From the NCBI GenBank assembly GCA_028583685.1, contig JAMXIF010000231.1, positions 1,230,562 through 1,294,561 of the forward strand: a stretch of DNA of 64,000 nt, read 5' to 3'. The notes beneath the pieces are model-generated. The model had not been told where the DNA came from. It ran no database searches and worked only from the letters and a program-made list of their open reading frames with translations. The number at the start of each line of letters is the position of its first letter. Position 1 is the first letter of the stretch. Of the stretch, positions 11,090-22,274 are shown piece after piece. Origin of the DNA: Petaurus breviceps papuanus (taxonomy: Eukaryota > Chordata > Mammalia > Diprotodontia > Petauridae). Both the position numbers and the translations under genes were made by a program.

Positions 11090-12120
11090 GCTGCCGGTCC
11101 GGTGCACGCTGCCTTTTCCGTGTGAGTCAGCGGTTTGTCCTGCTCCCCTCTTCCCGTTGGCTTCTCTCTGCCCCTCCTGAATCACTCCTTCGCCTCCCGA
11201 TTTGCGTCAGTCAGACCACATGTGAAGGAAGGCCGTGGGCCCCGTGGTTTTGCCCAGAGATGGCCTGGAGCTTCTCTTTGTGTGGTTGGGGCCCCTCCAG
11301 CCGCTGAGGTCGGCGTGATGGGGATCGGAGACCCCCTCGCCTTTCTGGTTTCCTGTGTTTGATCTGTGGCACAGCTTGGAGTTGGGGCGCTGGTGGTGTG
11401 GGACGGGGAGGACTGTGGCCGCGCCACTTCCCTGCTCAGAAGCATTGTCTCGGTCGGGCTCCCTGGGTAACAAGTTATGCTGGGGAGTTGGGGGGGGGGG
11501 GGAGAAAAAACAAAAACTCCCAAAAACTCCGATCTTCCCGTTAGAAAACCTCCAGCGAACTCGGGCTTCCTCCCCACCGTCATCGGAGAAGAGAAGCAGC
11601 CCGCCCCAGGGCCAGTCCTCTGGCCCAATGATCAGCTTTGGCCAGCCTGTGTTCCGGGCAGGGACGTTCCAGCTCTTCTTTGCGAACGCTCCTTTGTTCT
11701 CTTTTTAGAGAAACCTTTCCACAGCTTTGGGAAGGGAAGTCACACAAAGAGCCAGCGTCTGCTCTCGGAACGAACTTGGGGAGCTGCGCTCAGGCTGAGG
11801 AAGGAGCCCGGACCAGGTGTTCCGGGCCATGGCATTTGAAAGGTTATCCTCAAGCCTCAGCCAAGTGTCCACTCAGTCCCAGTAACCCTAAGGACCAGAC
11901 CGCTGGCCGCTGGCCACCCTTGCAGGACTTGTGCTTTTGAAAGTCGCAGAGTTCAAGATAAGGAGCGATTAGAATGTCGGATGTGGGTCAAATTTGGGGA
12001 CCCTGGAGTTTCTTCAGTTTAAGCCCTTAGGCACGGAGGATCGGCTTGGGGGTGCGAGTTCTTCATTCATTTCTCCCCTCTTGGGTGGAATGATTCCGCT
12101 TCCGCGTCAGTAGCCGCCAT
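11090..12120. promoter_or_regulatory. CpG-enriched segment, candidate internal promoter or enhancer
   Basis: CpG density is visibly higher than in the flanks: by eye roughly 18 CpG in 11280-11600, and it stays raised to 12115 (CTTCCGCGTCAGTAGCCGCC). No repeat was recognised inside. An AP-1 consensus, TGAGTCA, is at 11123-11129 and GCGTCAG occurs twice. A G10 run at 11490 interrupts it. Whether this is an alternative HDAC4 promoter, an enhancer or a chance CpG cluster cannot be told from sequence. Confidence 0.35.
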
Positions 12121-12185
12121 AATGAGTAATGGCATAGTAACAACAGCAGCGACATTAATAATTAATTATGAATTAAACTGTTCAG
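12095..12185. other. AT-rich patch next to the CpG-enriched segment
   Basis: GCCATAATGAGTAATGGC and ACATTAATAATTAATTATG with no repeat match resemble a homeodomain-type cluster. It may belong to the same control element as the CpG-rich DNA upstream. Confidence 0.3.
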
Positions 12186-12189
12186 ATCC

Positions 12190-12335
12190 CCTAGGAGGGA
12201 GGCGCAGCTTCCCCCCATTTTACAGATGAGGGGACTGCAGCACCATAAGATTGTGACTTGACCAGGTCATATGGCTGACTACTGCCTGAGGCAGGATTCG
12301 ACTCCAGGACATTCAGATGCCTAGTCCATCCTTGC
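12190..12335 (-). repeat. MIR-type SINE remnant
   Basis: CCATTTTACAGATGAGGGGA, TGACCAGGTCATATGGCTGA and GGCAGGATTCGACTCCAGGA are antisense MIR. Confidence 0.8.
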
Positions 12336-12451
12336 TGTATCCACTGCATTTCCCGGAGGTGGAGAGTAGGGAGGGGCGAGCCCTGGCCTCGAGCCCTTCC
12401 CCGAGAAGTTGGGGGTGGTTTGGGAAGAGGGGAGGGGCGGTCTGTGATGCC

Positions 12452-12837
12452 TACCGTGTTTCCCCGATAATAAGACACTGTCTTATTAATTTTTTGGACA
12501 GAAAAACACCAGAGGGCTTATTTTCAGGGGAGGGCTTATTTTAATGAACATTGACAGCAATTTTAATAAACAGGTAAATGTGAACAAAAAAATGTACCTT
12601 TATTCAATAATGAATTCAATAAAGAACAGGATGACGCGCTCACTGCTGCAGCTCTGATTGGATGCAGCTCGGAGCGCAGTGTGCGTTTCACCAGCGTATA
12701 GCGCAGGGGATCACCTTCACTACAGTAGCAATCTCAATAGGGCTTATTTTCGGGGGAGGGCTTATTTTAGGGGAATCTTACACAGTAAGGGGAGGGCTTA
12801 TTTTCGGGATAGGTCTTATTATTGGGGAAACACGGTA
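12452..12837. mobile_element. MITE (non-autonomous DNA transposon) with TA flanks
   Basis: The ends form terminal inverted repeats of 23 bp with one mismatch: CCGTGTTTCCCC then GATAATAAGAC at left (12454 on), and its reverse complement with A for that G at right (ending 12835). TA on each side would suit Tc1/mariner-type insertion. Five same-strand copies of GGGCTTATTTT lie inside at 12514, 12532, 12740, 12758 and 12794. The middle carries no transposase frame. It looks complete at 386 bp including both TA. The element type (CCGTGTTTCCCCGA ends with AATAAGAC) recurs in vertebrates, but I do not assign a library name. Confidence 0.88.
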
Positions 12838-12839
12838 GC

Positions 12840-13154
12840 AGGGCAGTGGCCCTGGGCGCCACCAGAATGAGAGGGAGGCAGGTGGGGCCAGCTTTGGAGT
12901 CCTGGGATTTGGGTCCACTGTCTTTGGGAAAGCCCTCAGTTTTCTCCCGTGTAAAACCGGGGCCTTGGGCTCCAGGGGCCTCTCCTGGGGCTGCAGCCAG
13001 AACTCCCAGAGGGCTGGGGGGCAGCGACTGCGCCTGGGCTCAGATGCCCAGAGGGAAACGCGCTGAGTGGGGACTGGGGAAGGGAAGGAAGAGGAGCAGG
13101 GGCTGCCAGCCGGCCCCAGGAAGAGCCCCCCCCCTTCCCAGCCCTCTCCCGACA
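12840..13154. other. Unassigned GC-rich DNA
   Basis: Possible MIR scrap around 12900-12965 (TCCTGGGATTTGGGTCC). Otherwise unassigned. Confidence 0.4.
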
Positions 13155-13635
13155 GTGTGTGAGTGTATGTGCACGTGTGTGCGCGTGTGAGTGTATGTGT
13201 ACGTGTGTGTGCGCGTGTGAGTGTATGTGTATGTGTGTGTGCGTGTGTGAGTGTATGTGCACATGTGTGTGCGCGTGTGAGTGTATGTGTCTGTGTGTGC
13301 GTGCGTGTGAGTGTATGTGTCTGTGTGTGCGTGCGTGTGAGTGTATGTGTCTGTGTGTGCGTGTGTGAGTGTATGTGTCTGTGTGTGTGCGTGTGTGTGT
13401 ATGTGTCTGTGTGTGCGTGCGTGTGAGTGTATGTGTCTATGTGTGTGTGCGTGTGAGTGTATGTGCATGTGTGTGCGTGCGTGTGAGTGTATGTGCCTGT
13501 GTGTGCGCGTGTGAGTGTATGTGCCTGTGTGCGTGCGTGTGAGTGTATGTGTCTGTGTGTGTGCGTGTGAGTGTATGTGTATGTGTGTGTGTGCGTGTGA
13601 GTGTATGTGTCTGTGTGTGTGTGCACACGTGCACA
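13155..13635. repeat. About 30-bp TG-rich minisatellite
   Basis: Roughly 16 units of the form GTGTGAGTGTATGTG plus TCTGTGTGTGCGTGC with small variants. The long alternating purine-pyrimidine run could adopt Z-DNA. A 282-residue Thr/His frame on the minus strand is an artefact of this array. Confidence 0.97.
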
Positions 13636-14029
13636 TCTCCGCCCCTAATATTCTCTTACTGGGGCAAGAGGGTGTCACTGGGCTCCAAGCCCCCAGGGTA
13701 GGTCCCTGTGGAATACAGCGCCCCCCCCACCCATCTTTATTCTAATGAAACCTGGTAGAGAGGGAGGAGGGGCGGCCAAGGTCGGCTTGCCCAGGGGCCA
13801 GCAGCCTGCAGTGACCAGGACCCTTGTTAGGGGGAATTTCCAGGCTGGAGACAGGGGGCTCCTCACTGGCCCCCAACGACAGCATTGTATCTTCTTTTCC
13901 TAATCATTACTGTGGGAAAAAAACAATCTGTCTTTGTGCAAACAGGATGTTTCTGTGTGACCAGCGCACCGCTTTCCCAGCCGTCTTTGCCCTTTGTGTT
14001 TTCTGGTTATGAGTGAACTGTCTTTCGGT
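13636..14029. other. Unassigned intronic DNA
   Basis: Includes a short AT-richer stretch near 13885-13990 (TCCTAATCATTACTGTGGG). No repeat or exon is recognised. Confidence 0.4.
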
Positions 14030-14130
14030 GTGAGTCAGTCTCCTCATCTGTAAAATGGGGACAGCACCGCTCCCTTCCCCCTCCGGGCCCCTAGGAGAGG
14101 CAGGTAGCTCTTAGAAGCCTGGCACGAAGT
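14030..14130 (+). repeat. MIR SINE fragment
   Basis: AGTCTCCTCATCTGTAAAAT then GGGGACAGCACCGCTCCC is the MIR 3' half. Confidence 0.75.
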
Positions 14131-14429
14131 CTAGGCTGTCGTCAGGGAGTCAGCCTCGCTCAGGGAACACCCCCCCCCCCCAGGCTGCTGTTCTTAGCTC
14201 TCCTGTGGGCTGGGGCAGGTGCCTGCGCTGGGCTGCCTGGCCTGGCCTGGCCAGACTGCCGTACTCTCCCCACCCCTCCCCCCACCTCTTCACACCTTCC
14301 CTGCCCACCTCCTCTTCCCTAGTGGGGGGGAGCAAGGCCCTACCTCATCCACCTGGTCAGCAGGTAGAGAGAAGAGACCCTCCCACCTTCCTGAGAGGCA
14401 CCTTGTGCCATTGCTTTTCACAGGTGGCA

Positions 14430-14650
14430 ACTGAGCAGTGCTGGGAGCTGAGTTCATGGTCTATCTCGGCCCCTTGTTACCTGGGGCACCTCAGGTGTGT
14501 CACTTCATCTGTGGGAGCTTAGCTTTCCTATTCTGTGAAATGGAGTGCTCGGATGGGGAGGGGGCGGGGGGCCTGGCTCTCAGCAGCTTTCCTCGTCTGT
14601 GAAACAGATGGGAGAGACATGGCTTCTAAGGCTGCCTCTAGCTCTGTGAT
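14430..14650 (+). repeat. MIR-type SINE remnants
   Basis: GTGTGTCACTTCATCTGTGG, TTCCTATTCTGTGAAATGG and TTTCCTCGTCTGTGAAACAG look like one or two diverged MIR copies. Confidence 0.5.
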
Positions 14651-14688
14651 CCAAAGAGCTTTTGAGATGTCTCAGTTCATTTGTGATT

Positions 14689-14815
14689 CCCTCCCTCCCT
14701 TCCTTCCTTCCTTCCTTCCTTCCTCCCTCCCTCCCTCCCTCCCTCCCTTCCTTCCTCCCTCCTTCCCTCCCTCCCTTCCTCCCTTTCTTCCTTCCTCCTT
14801 CCCTCCCTTCCTTCC
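14689..14815. repeat. CCTT/CCCT pyrimidine microsatellite
   Basis: About 127 bp of (CCTT)n and (CCCT)n, giving artificial Pro/Ser-rich frames. Confidence 0.97.
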
Positions 14816-15604
14816 TACACTTTGGCCCTTCTGCTGTTCCTACCATTTCCACACTTGGGTTCGAGCTCTTCTGTGGTTGTTTTGATGACAAGTGTCCATG
14901 GGGAAGTCGCCAGGTCCAGTGCATATTTCAGAGGAGAATCAGTGCCCCCCCCCAGCTCTGTGTTGTTTCATTGCCCTCCGTTCTTCCTTTGTCCAGTGTG
15001 TCAGCTTGGCCTCATTTCCAGCCTCTCCAGAAGCCTGGTGCTCACCTTCCCTGCCTTCTTCACTTCAGCGTGAGAGGTCTGAGGTCAGGAGAGTCTGAGC
15101 TGCTTGGTCCCTGCTTTGAGAGTTTCAGATGGTGGTGGGCCTTTTGTGCAAGAAGAAAATCTGAACTGAGGACAAATAAAATGGGGGTCCCAGGGAGCGC
15201 ATTCAGGGAGGAATGAAGTCTAAAACCAAGCTTTCTGTACCCTCCTCTCTCCCCTTGCCATTGTTGCAATGGAAGTAAGTCTCTCCTGATTCTTCCATGA
15301 CTGTGCAGAGTTCTGTGAGCTGGGGCTCCCAGTCTTTGGGGCTGGAACACACTCCAACCTCCATTAAAAAAAAAAAAAGGAAAGGAGTAAGATTTTTATA
15401 GAAGCAACATAGGCAATATTGATAAACCAGTAAGGATTTGGGGCTTAGGAGCAAAGAGAATTGACTTATTTGGACTTCTGATGTTGCAAAGAAAAGCCAG
15501 GATTCTTGGGCAGAACCAAGAGTTTTGATGGGGGCAGAGGAGAAGAGAGAGCGCATACCCAGAGATCAGTCAGTTGAGGCAATCACTGCCTAGAGGCTTC
15601 TGGT
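14816..15604. other. Unassigned intronic DNA
   Basis: Contains an A12 run at 15365. No exon or clear repeat is recognised. Confidence 0.4.
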
Positions 15605-15870
15605 CATGGTGCCATCAGGAAAGGCCCTTGTGGGGAAGGTGATCTGAGCCCAGAAAGGGCCACAGGGAAAGAGGAGAACCTCTCAAGGCAGGAGGGAGAG
15701 CCTTGACAAAGGCCTGGAGGTGAGACATGCCATGCCACGAGTGGGACACAGCTAGAGTGAGTGTGTGAGGAAGGACAGGTTTGTGTGTCTGGAAAGGCTG
15801 CTCAGAGTGAGGTGGTGAGAGGCCACAGGGCCAGAGGCATCTCTGTTTTATCCTGGGGGTAATGGTTCAC
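15605..15870 (-). repeat. L2-type LINE remnant
   Basis: Antisense L2 3' phrases in order: GGAAAGGCCCTTGTGGGGAA, TGAGCCCAGAAAGGGCCACA, AGCCTTGACAAAGGCCTGGA and CTCTGTTTTATCCTGGGGGT. Confidence 0.55.
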
Positions 15871-17654
15871 CAGAGGTCTTCCTGGCAGAGGGTGTTGCTC
15901 TGTGGTCCCCGGCATGGGGCCAGGCACAGAGGGGGCATTCGCTCCCTCCTTGGAGAAACCCAGTCGTCTTCCCTGTTGTGGCCTTGGCTTCTGATTGGCG
16001 AGGTCGAGGCTTGGCCCAGGCGGGTGGGTGCATCCTTCTGGAGGTCTGGACTGTTCTGAGATGCTGTGGGCATCTGGAGACCCACACGTGAAAGGAAACG
16101 TCATTCCTTTGAGATACGGCTGGGGGTCTCCATCATACTATCTTTGGAGTGGCCTGGATGGCCAGGAGTTAGAACACAGGAGACCCACTCAGAAGATTGC
16201 CAGCCGGTCAGGAGAAAGCAAAGCCCAGACCGCTTCGTTTTCCTGGCAGTGATGCCTGGTGGGGCTCCTCTTGAGTCGCAGATGAGGTTCACACGGGAAG
16301 GAAGGCGGGTAGCCTGTGCCGAGGATGGCATATCCTTTGCCCCGATGTTTGGGGGGCTGCTGGTTGGCCTGACCACAGCTGCCTTGCCTCCCAGAGGCGG
16401 TTTGATGTAGCTGTCTGGGGCCTGTCACCGAGCCATCTGTCACCACTGCCCTGTTCCAGCACTGCCAGATTATTCCCATGAAGCCGCTGGGAAATGGGCA
16501 CAGCATCTCTTATGGGAGAAGGGATCTCTGCATCCACCAGCAGCAGTCAGGAGCTTGTCTGCGTCAGTGAAGTTGTAACCCAGAGTGTGCCCAGTGGTGT
16601 ACAGTGATTGAACCTGGGACCTCCTGCAGGCATCTGGGCCTTGCCCTGGAGGTCCTTCTCCCAGCCCATCTGAGGGAGCGCTGGTGGAGGAGACTCAAGG
16701 AAAGCGGAATCTGGGGCCTTGGGCTTCATGGCCCACCCCTCCTCCTCCTGGGCCTCCAGTTCTCTTCCATAAAATGGGAGGGCTTGGGCTCCAGCACTAA
16801 GCCTGTGCTCCTTCATCCCTGCTTTGCAGCGCTGGGCCTGGGATGGGCATCCCTCCAGCCCTGCCTGCTGTGGTCCTTGGCTTTATTGGCATGCGCAGGG
16901 CAGGCAGAGTGCCTGGCACCTGGAGCCCCTCCATAACAGGGCAGGTCTGTCCAGGCTCCAGATGCTTTCCAGGAGGTCAGTAAGGATTGCCCATTCGTGG
17001 ACTGACTTTTCCTGACAAGCTGGCGGCTGTCTAGAGGGGCACAGCTGGTACAGGGAAGAGCCTGGAGCTGGTGCCTGGTGAGGAGACCCAGGGGCTGATG
17101 AGGGGTGTCAGCTGCACGCAGGGTTGGCCCAAATCAGACGAAATGTCATTGACAGGTATTTAGAAAAATCAAGAAAAATAGCCCAGAGCACAGAGGATGT
17201 TCAGAGCAGCCAGCATGCAGCCAGCGGGGCTCCTTTAGGGCTCCCCTGTGGATTTAACAAGGTAGAAGTGCTCAGCACCCTACTGTCCTCAGAATGCAGG
17301 GGGAGCGGGGACCCTGACCCGTTGAGACCAGTCCCCTGGAGCCTCTAGGGGAAGCTGGCAAGCTTTGGCCAGACCCATTCTGGCTTCAGCTTCTTTGCCA
17401 GCTGATGCCACATCATTCTGGCCTCGGCCCTTCCCTCTGTTCACACTGACTGCCCATCAAGTTGTTCCTTGTATCTAGCCTCCAATCTCTGCTGCAGGCC
17501 TTTCATCTGGACTTCTTGGAGGCCCAGGCTGGTGAGGTCATGGCCCAGGCCCCCATCCCTCCCCTTTCCCCAAACCAAACCCTTTAAATTTGAAAGACTT
17601 AGGGCCCTTAGAAGCATTAATAGCTTAACCCCCATTCAGCTTGTTGGGTTGGCT
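15871..17654. other. Unassigned intronic DNA
   Basis: Only scraps of MIR-like sequence (for example TTCTCTTCCATAAAATGGGA at 16761) are seen. No exon is recognised. Confidence 0.4.
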
Positions 17655-17735
17655 AAGTGGAAACTCTTGTGGGCAGGGCTCTCTCTTTGTTTTCCTGGTT
17701 TTCTCAGTACTTGGCCCACAGTAGGCACTTAAGAC
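17655..17735 (+). repeat. L2 LINE 3' end
   Basis: GTGGGCAGGGCTCTCTCTTT, then AGTACTTGGCCCACAGTAGG and CACTTAAG, is an L2 terminus. Confidence 0.7.
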
Positions 17736-17989
17736 AGCAGCAAAAATTCTCCTTCTAGCCCCCTTTGCCTTCCCTGCGAGTCCCTTCCCCAGTCAGAGGA
17801 CAGCTTACTCCAGGGAGGGCCGGCGAGGCCTGTGTAGGGAGGCAGCAAGTGTGGGGCGGGTAGTCAGCACTGGAGAGCACCCTGCCTGGCCACTCAGCAG
17901 AACAGCCTTCTGCTGGCACTTGGTCCAGGGCCCTTGAGGAGGGAATTGTAGTACATCCTTAGGAAACAGAAGTAAGGATTGTAAGGCAG

Positions 17990-18240
17990 TCCAGCGATTA
18001 GATTGGACAAGGAGACGGTGCCTGCACAGCGGGAGGGCTGGGAGTCAGCCCGAGAGTTGGAGCTTTATGGGGGGCTGATAGGTAGAGATGGGGAGTGGGA
18101 CAGAGCACTCCAGGCGTGAGGACAAGCATGGGCAAAAGCATGGAGGTGGGAAAGGAGGAACAGGGCTCATTCGAGGAGCACTGACTGAGTCATTGGGACA
18201 GATGCGGGAGGCAAGGGAGTTGTTCACCTGTAAGACAGCA
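17990..18240 (-). repeat. L2-type LINE remnant
   Basis: GGAGCTTTATGGGGGGCTGA, GACAGAGCACTCCAGGCGTG and CATGGGCAAAAGCATGGAGG match antisense L2 phrasing. Confidence 0.5.
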
Positions 18241-18678
18241 TTATTTGGCTTCAGTGACCTTTGGGTAACCAGTCTTGGGACCTGTAGGCCCAGTCCAGGC
18301 TGGGTAACACCCTGGGGAGACCTGATGGGGCACAGGGTATGATTGCTCAGTGTTCTGGGCCGGCCCTTGGCCGAGGTCGGCCTTGTTGAGATGATGGTGT
18401 GGTGTCCATCTGGGCTGGACCAGCGGCATAGGAGCCCTGGGGAAAGGTCCATCCCCCCACACTCCCCATGCGGAGCCCACTGATTTTCAGACCCTTTGGG
18501 AAAACAGACCTCTTCCACCTCCCCTTCCCTCCCACCAAATTGCCCCTGGTTTCTCTGCTGCCTTCTGGTATTAAGCCAAAATTGTTTGTGGTCCATGTTT
18601 AGGGCTCCCCCTGCAACACCCCAGCATGGAGCAATGTCTGTTTAAACATGGGAGGGGCTGTCTGTGTCTGGGACGACT
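18241..18678. other. Unassigned intronic DNA
   Basis: Nothing recognised. Confidence 0.4.
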
Positions 18679-18776
18679 GTGGTGTGTGCATGCGTGCATG
18701 TATGTGCATGTGTGCGTGTATGTGCGTGTGTGTGCGTATGTGCGTGCGTGCATGTGTGTGTGTGTGTGTGTGTGTG
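18679..18776. repeat. TG/TGCG microsatellite
   Basis: Compound TGTGCATG, TGCGTG and (TG)n run of about 100 bp. Confidence 0.95.
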
Positions 18777-19108
18777 GCCAGCCAGCCAGCAGACTGTACT
18801 CATGTTCTGCCTTGGAGGGAACCCGGAGACAGCCAGGGTTCTGTGGCCTGGGCCACGGGGTTGAACTCTCTTCTCTAGGCCTTCATCTGTGTGGCTGGGC
18901 TATGGGGGGGTGACAACTGGGGGCCAATGTGGCTGTGATCTGGCCCCTGGGCGTGGCCTTCAGGTAAGAGCTGGGAGCCTCTTTCATCATGCAGTCTCAT
19001 GATGTGGGAAAGGTGTGCACAAACAGAAGTCCTTATGGACCGTGCCCTGCACTGGCAGTGACGGGTGCCCCTGGAGAGCTGGCTTTGGCAATGACGGCTC
19101 AGTCTCCT

Positions 19109-19152
19109 GGGGTGTGTGTGTGTGTGTGTGTGTGTGCGTATGTGTACGTGTA
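19109..19152. repeat. (TG)n microsatellite
   Basis: About 13 TG units followed by CGTATGTGTACGTGTA. Confidence 0.95.
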
Positions 19153-20959
19153 TAAGCATGTAGGGTATGTGCACAGCACCCTTATATGTATGAGCACATG
19201 GGATACGTGCATGGCACAGGTATGTGTGTGCATGTTGAGGGGGGGCTTCACTTCTCTCCAGCTCCAGGCGGAGGGAGGGACGAGGCCCAGGGCAGTGGCG
19301 CTGCCCACGGTCACTGTGATGTCAGCAGGACGCCTGCTGAGGGCTGAATTTTTTCTCCACTCCTTGGGGCTGCAGACTGTGGGGTGGAGGCCCCAAGCTT
19401 CCTAGAAATTCGGCTCTGGGGTCCCGCTGCCACCTACTCTCCCAAGGGCAGGTTTTACAGTGGGACATCAGCTACCTTCATTGCCACCTTCCTCCTCCTC
19501 ACCTCTGATGTCTTCCATGTTCCTGGAGGGCTCTGGGGTTGGCAGACTGCTTCGTAAACACTGTCCTTGTGAGGGAGACTCTGTTGTCATCACTTTGGTC
19601 TTACAGATGAGGTCGTTGAGACTCACTGAAGCCCCTAACCCCTGAGCAAGGCTGCGGGATTTCCTGGGTGCTAGGGATGGTGAGTGCCGGCAACTCCCTC
19701 CCCCTTCACAGAGAGAACCCCCTGGAGAGCCCTCAGAAGGCTTGGGGGGGGATGCCCAGTGTAGCTCCAGATGGGGTGACAAGATCGCTTTCTGCTGGAG
19801 GGTGGCCCATACCAGGAGGTGGCCTCTGATGTCCCCACTGGCTCTGGGGCTAGGGATCTGAGGTCACTGCCTCTCTGGGGCTCAGTTTCCCCAGTCAAGT
19901 GAGGGGGTTAGGCAGGAACACCAGCTCCTCTCCCTCCTGATTCTGGGAGAACAGGATCTTGCAGGGGGGGTCTTTTGGGGAGGGGACTTGATGGCTGTGA
20001 GCCATAACACCCCCCCCCACCCCTGTCCATTGCCTCAGGCCCAGTCTTGCAGAGGAAGGGCTTCCTGCTACTCCAGACCCTCCTGAGCCCGGGGCTGAGG
20101 GGGCAGGGAGCAAAGGGGGGCTCCCCCTGCTCCCACAGGCACCCAGGGAGGGGAGCCAGCGCTGTCAGTAGGATCCCCCCTCCTATCATTGTCTTCTTTG
20201 GGGGGGCGATGGGGAGACTGTAGGTGCCGTCTAGACCAGCCTGCCCTTTCTAGACGAGATTGACCCTGTCCCAGGTGCTGACAGAGCTTTTTGTGTGCTG
20301 GGCACCTGAAGGCCCACCCTGAGGAGGCTGAAGGGGCAGCAGAGGCAGCTCTAAAGTCCTGAGTTCGAGTGCTGGGTACCTGGTATGATCAGGGCTGCCT
20401 CCAGTCACAGGCTCACAGACAGGGACGTTCCACACCGGAAGGCCTTGCTGCCACTGTTCTGAGCTCTTTCCCCCTCCCCTCCACTATTTCCAGGGGCTGG
20501 TGTGCCTTAGCTATGCTAGCCTGTGCCCAGAGCTCTGGACTTTGGCCTTTCTAGGTTTGGGGGAGGGGGATGGGAGAGCCCCAGGAGGAGGTCATGTCTG
20601 CTGAGTCAAAGCTCTCTGGGGACATGCAGGGGCAAGGGCAGAGGGACCAGCACCCTCCCTGGGTGGGAGATTAAAGCAGCCACTGCTCTGCTAACTCACG
20701 CTGACCTCTTCTGCCCTCCAGGACAGTCCTGAGGACTGACAGCCCCCGGCTCACCCACGGCCTGCCTGTGCTTGGCCAGGACAGAAGTTGGTTCCACTTG
20801 CTGGGGGCTGCACTCACCATTCATCCCCCCACCTCCCAAGGAAAATATGTGAACACATTCCACCTTTCAGGAAAGTGGCAATCTTTTTGTTTCCTAACAG
20901 ACTCTCAGGGACCCAGCTTGTACTTTCCTTTTGTTATGGTTGTGAATAGACTCTCTGAA
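19153..20959. other. Unassigned GC-rich intronic DNA
   Basis: MIR scraps (for example TCTTACAGATGAGGTCG at 19599 and CTCAGTTTCCCC at 19880) and homopolymer C/G runs. No exon is recognised. Confidence 0.4.
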
Positions 20960-21080
20960 TGGTGGATTGTTAGAGCTGGAAAGCAGCTGAAGGGTCCTGG
21001 ACTCTAACCTCATCATTTTACAGATGAGGAAACTGAGGCCCAAAAGGGTCGATCTGGAGTGGGAGTCGATTCCGTCCTGC
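20960..21080 (-). repeat. MIR-type SINE remnant
   Basis: GAATGGTGGATTGTTAGAGC, TCATCATTTTACAGATGAGG and AAACTGAGGCCCAAAAGG are antisense MIR-family text. Confidence 0.8.
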
Positions 21081-21124
21081 CCAGCTCTGTGGCCCCACGG
21101 GGGCTTTCTGGGTAGAGACACTGG

Positions 21125-21284
21125 AACATTTGCCATTTCCTTCTCCAGCCCATTTGACAGATGAGGAAACTGAGGCCAACAGGGTTAGTGACTTGCCCAG
21201 GGTCACACAGCTGGGAGTGTCTGAGGCTGACTTTGGACTCGGGTCGCCTGACTCTAGGCCTGGCACTCTTTGCACTGTGCTACC
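21125..21284 (-). repeat. MAR1-like SINE
   Basis: TTTGCCATTTCCTTCTCCAG, CATTTGACAGATGAGGAAAC and ACTTGCCCAGGGTCACACAG, then a diverged tRNA-related head, match the marsupial MAR1-type consensus read from the minus strand. Confidence 0.8.
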
Positions 21285-21390
21285 AAGGAGGAAACTGAGG
21301 GACGTCTAAGAGAGGGGATGTGGCTTGGTCACACTAAAAATAAGTCATAGGACTGAGATTTGAACCCCAGTTCTCCAGCTCCCAAAGGAA
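21285..21390 (-). repeat. MIR-type SINE fragment
   Basis: AAGGAGGAAACTGAGGGACG, CTTGGTCACACTAAAAATAA and GATTTGAACCCCAGTTCTCC are antisense MIR. Confidence 0.7.
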
Positions 21391-21724
21391 GCCCTCGGCC
21401 ACTGTGTACCCATGGTGGCCTCCAGACTGGCAGGTTCTAGAACTTCTCCTTAGGCTTGCCAGAGCAAGCGGCAGGGCTGTTTGGGCATGGGACTGGGCCT
21501 GGCCCCGGGGGGCGGAGGAGGGCTGTGGCTAGACTTGGAACAGTGGATGGGCCCCCATTCTTCTTCTCTGGACCAGGCCTCAGGCTGTCCGTGGTGCTAC
21601 AGAGTGCAGCCTCCTCTGAGGAAGTGCAGGCTGAGGTCCCTGAGCAAGGATGAAGTCCCAGGGGAGGGCCCTGGGGCCCAGGCCAGCCAGCCAGTCTAGT
21701 GGACACAGGGCCAGGCCCCGAACG

Positions 21725-21930
21725 CAAATCTGGCCTCCCACGCTCTTCAGCTACGTGACCTTGGGCAAGTCACTTAACTTTTGCCTGCCTCTGTTTCCTC
21801 GACTATCATGGGAGGATAGATGGCTGTCCCCTCCTCCCAGGGTTGTTGTGAGCATCCCTGTGATCCTGTTTGTCACAAGTGCTTAGCTCTGTGCCAGCAC
21901 ACAGTAGGCCCTCTGTAAGTGTTGATTCCT
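21725..21930 (+). repeat. MIR SINE
   Basis: ACGTGACCTTGGGCAAGTCA, CTTAACTTTTGCCTGCCTCT, GGGTTGTTGTGAGCATCC and an L2-like tail GCCAGCACACAGTAGG. It is a nearly full-length copy. Confidence 0.9.
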
Positions 21931-22274
21931 CCATCTCTTTCCCTTCTCTGCCCAAGCAGGCCACCCCAGCTGCTGCCCTGCCCAGAGATGTCGTAGGTGT
22001 GGCCGGGCACCCTCCCTCCGCCAGCCAGGAAGATACTCTCCATAATTTCATCCAGGCCATCCCAGGAGGAACAAAGACAGATGGAGGCAGGGTGCCACCC
22101 CGGGGGTATTGGGGTGCTTCTCCCCCCACCGCGGAGAGTTGGTGGGATGGGGGGGGCTTCAGCTGGTTTATGAGTGTTTGGGGAGAATAGAATAGGAGAG
22201 CCCTGGCCAGAGTTGGGTGTGGCCCTGCCTGAGCAGGCCCTTGGATGGCCTGGGACCTTTGGACCCAGGGTCCA

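Noticed and set aside
12778-13678. Long Thr/His-rich frames on the minus strand
   Set aside because: They are translations of the TG minisatellite. Similar frames cover the arrays at 5040, 24764 and 47770.
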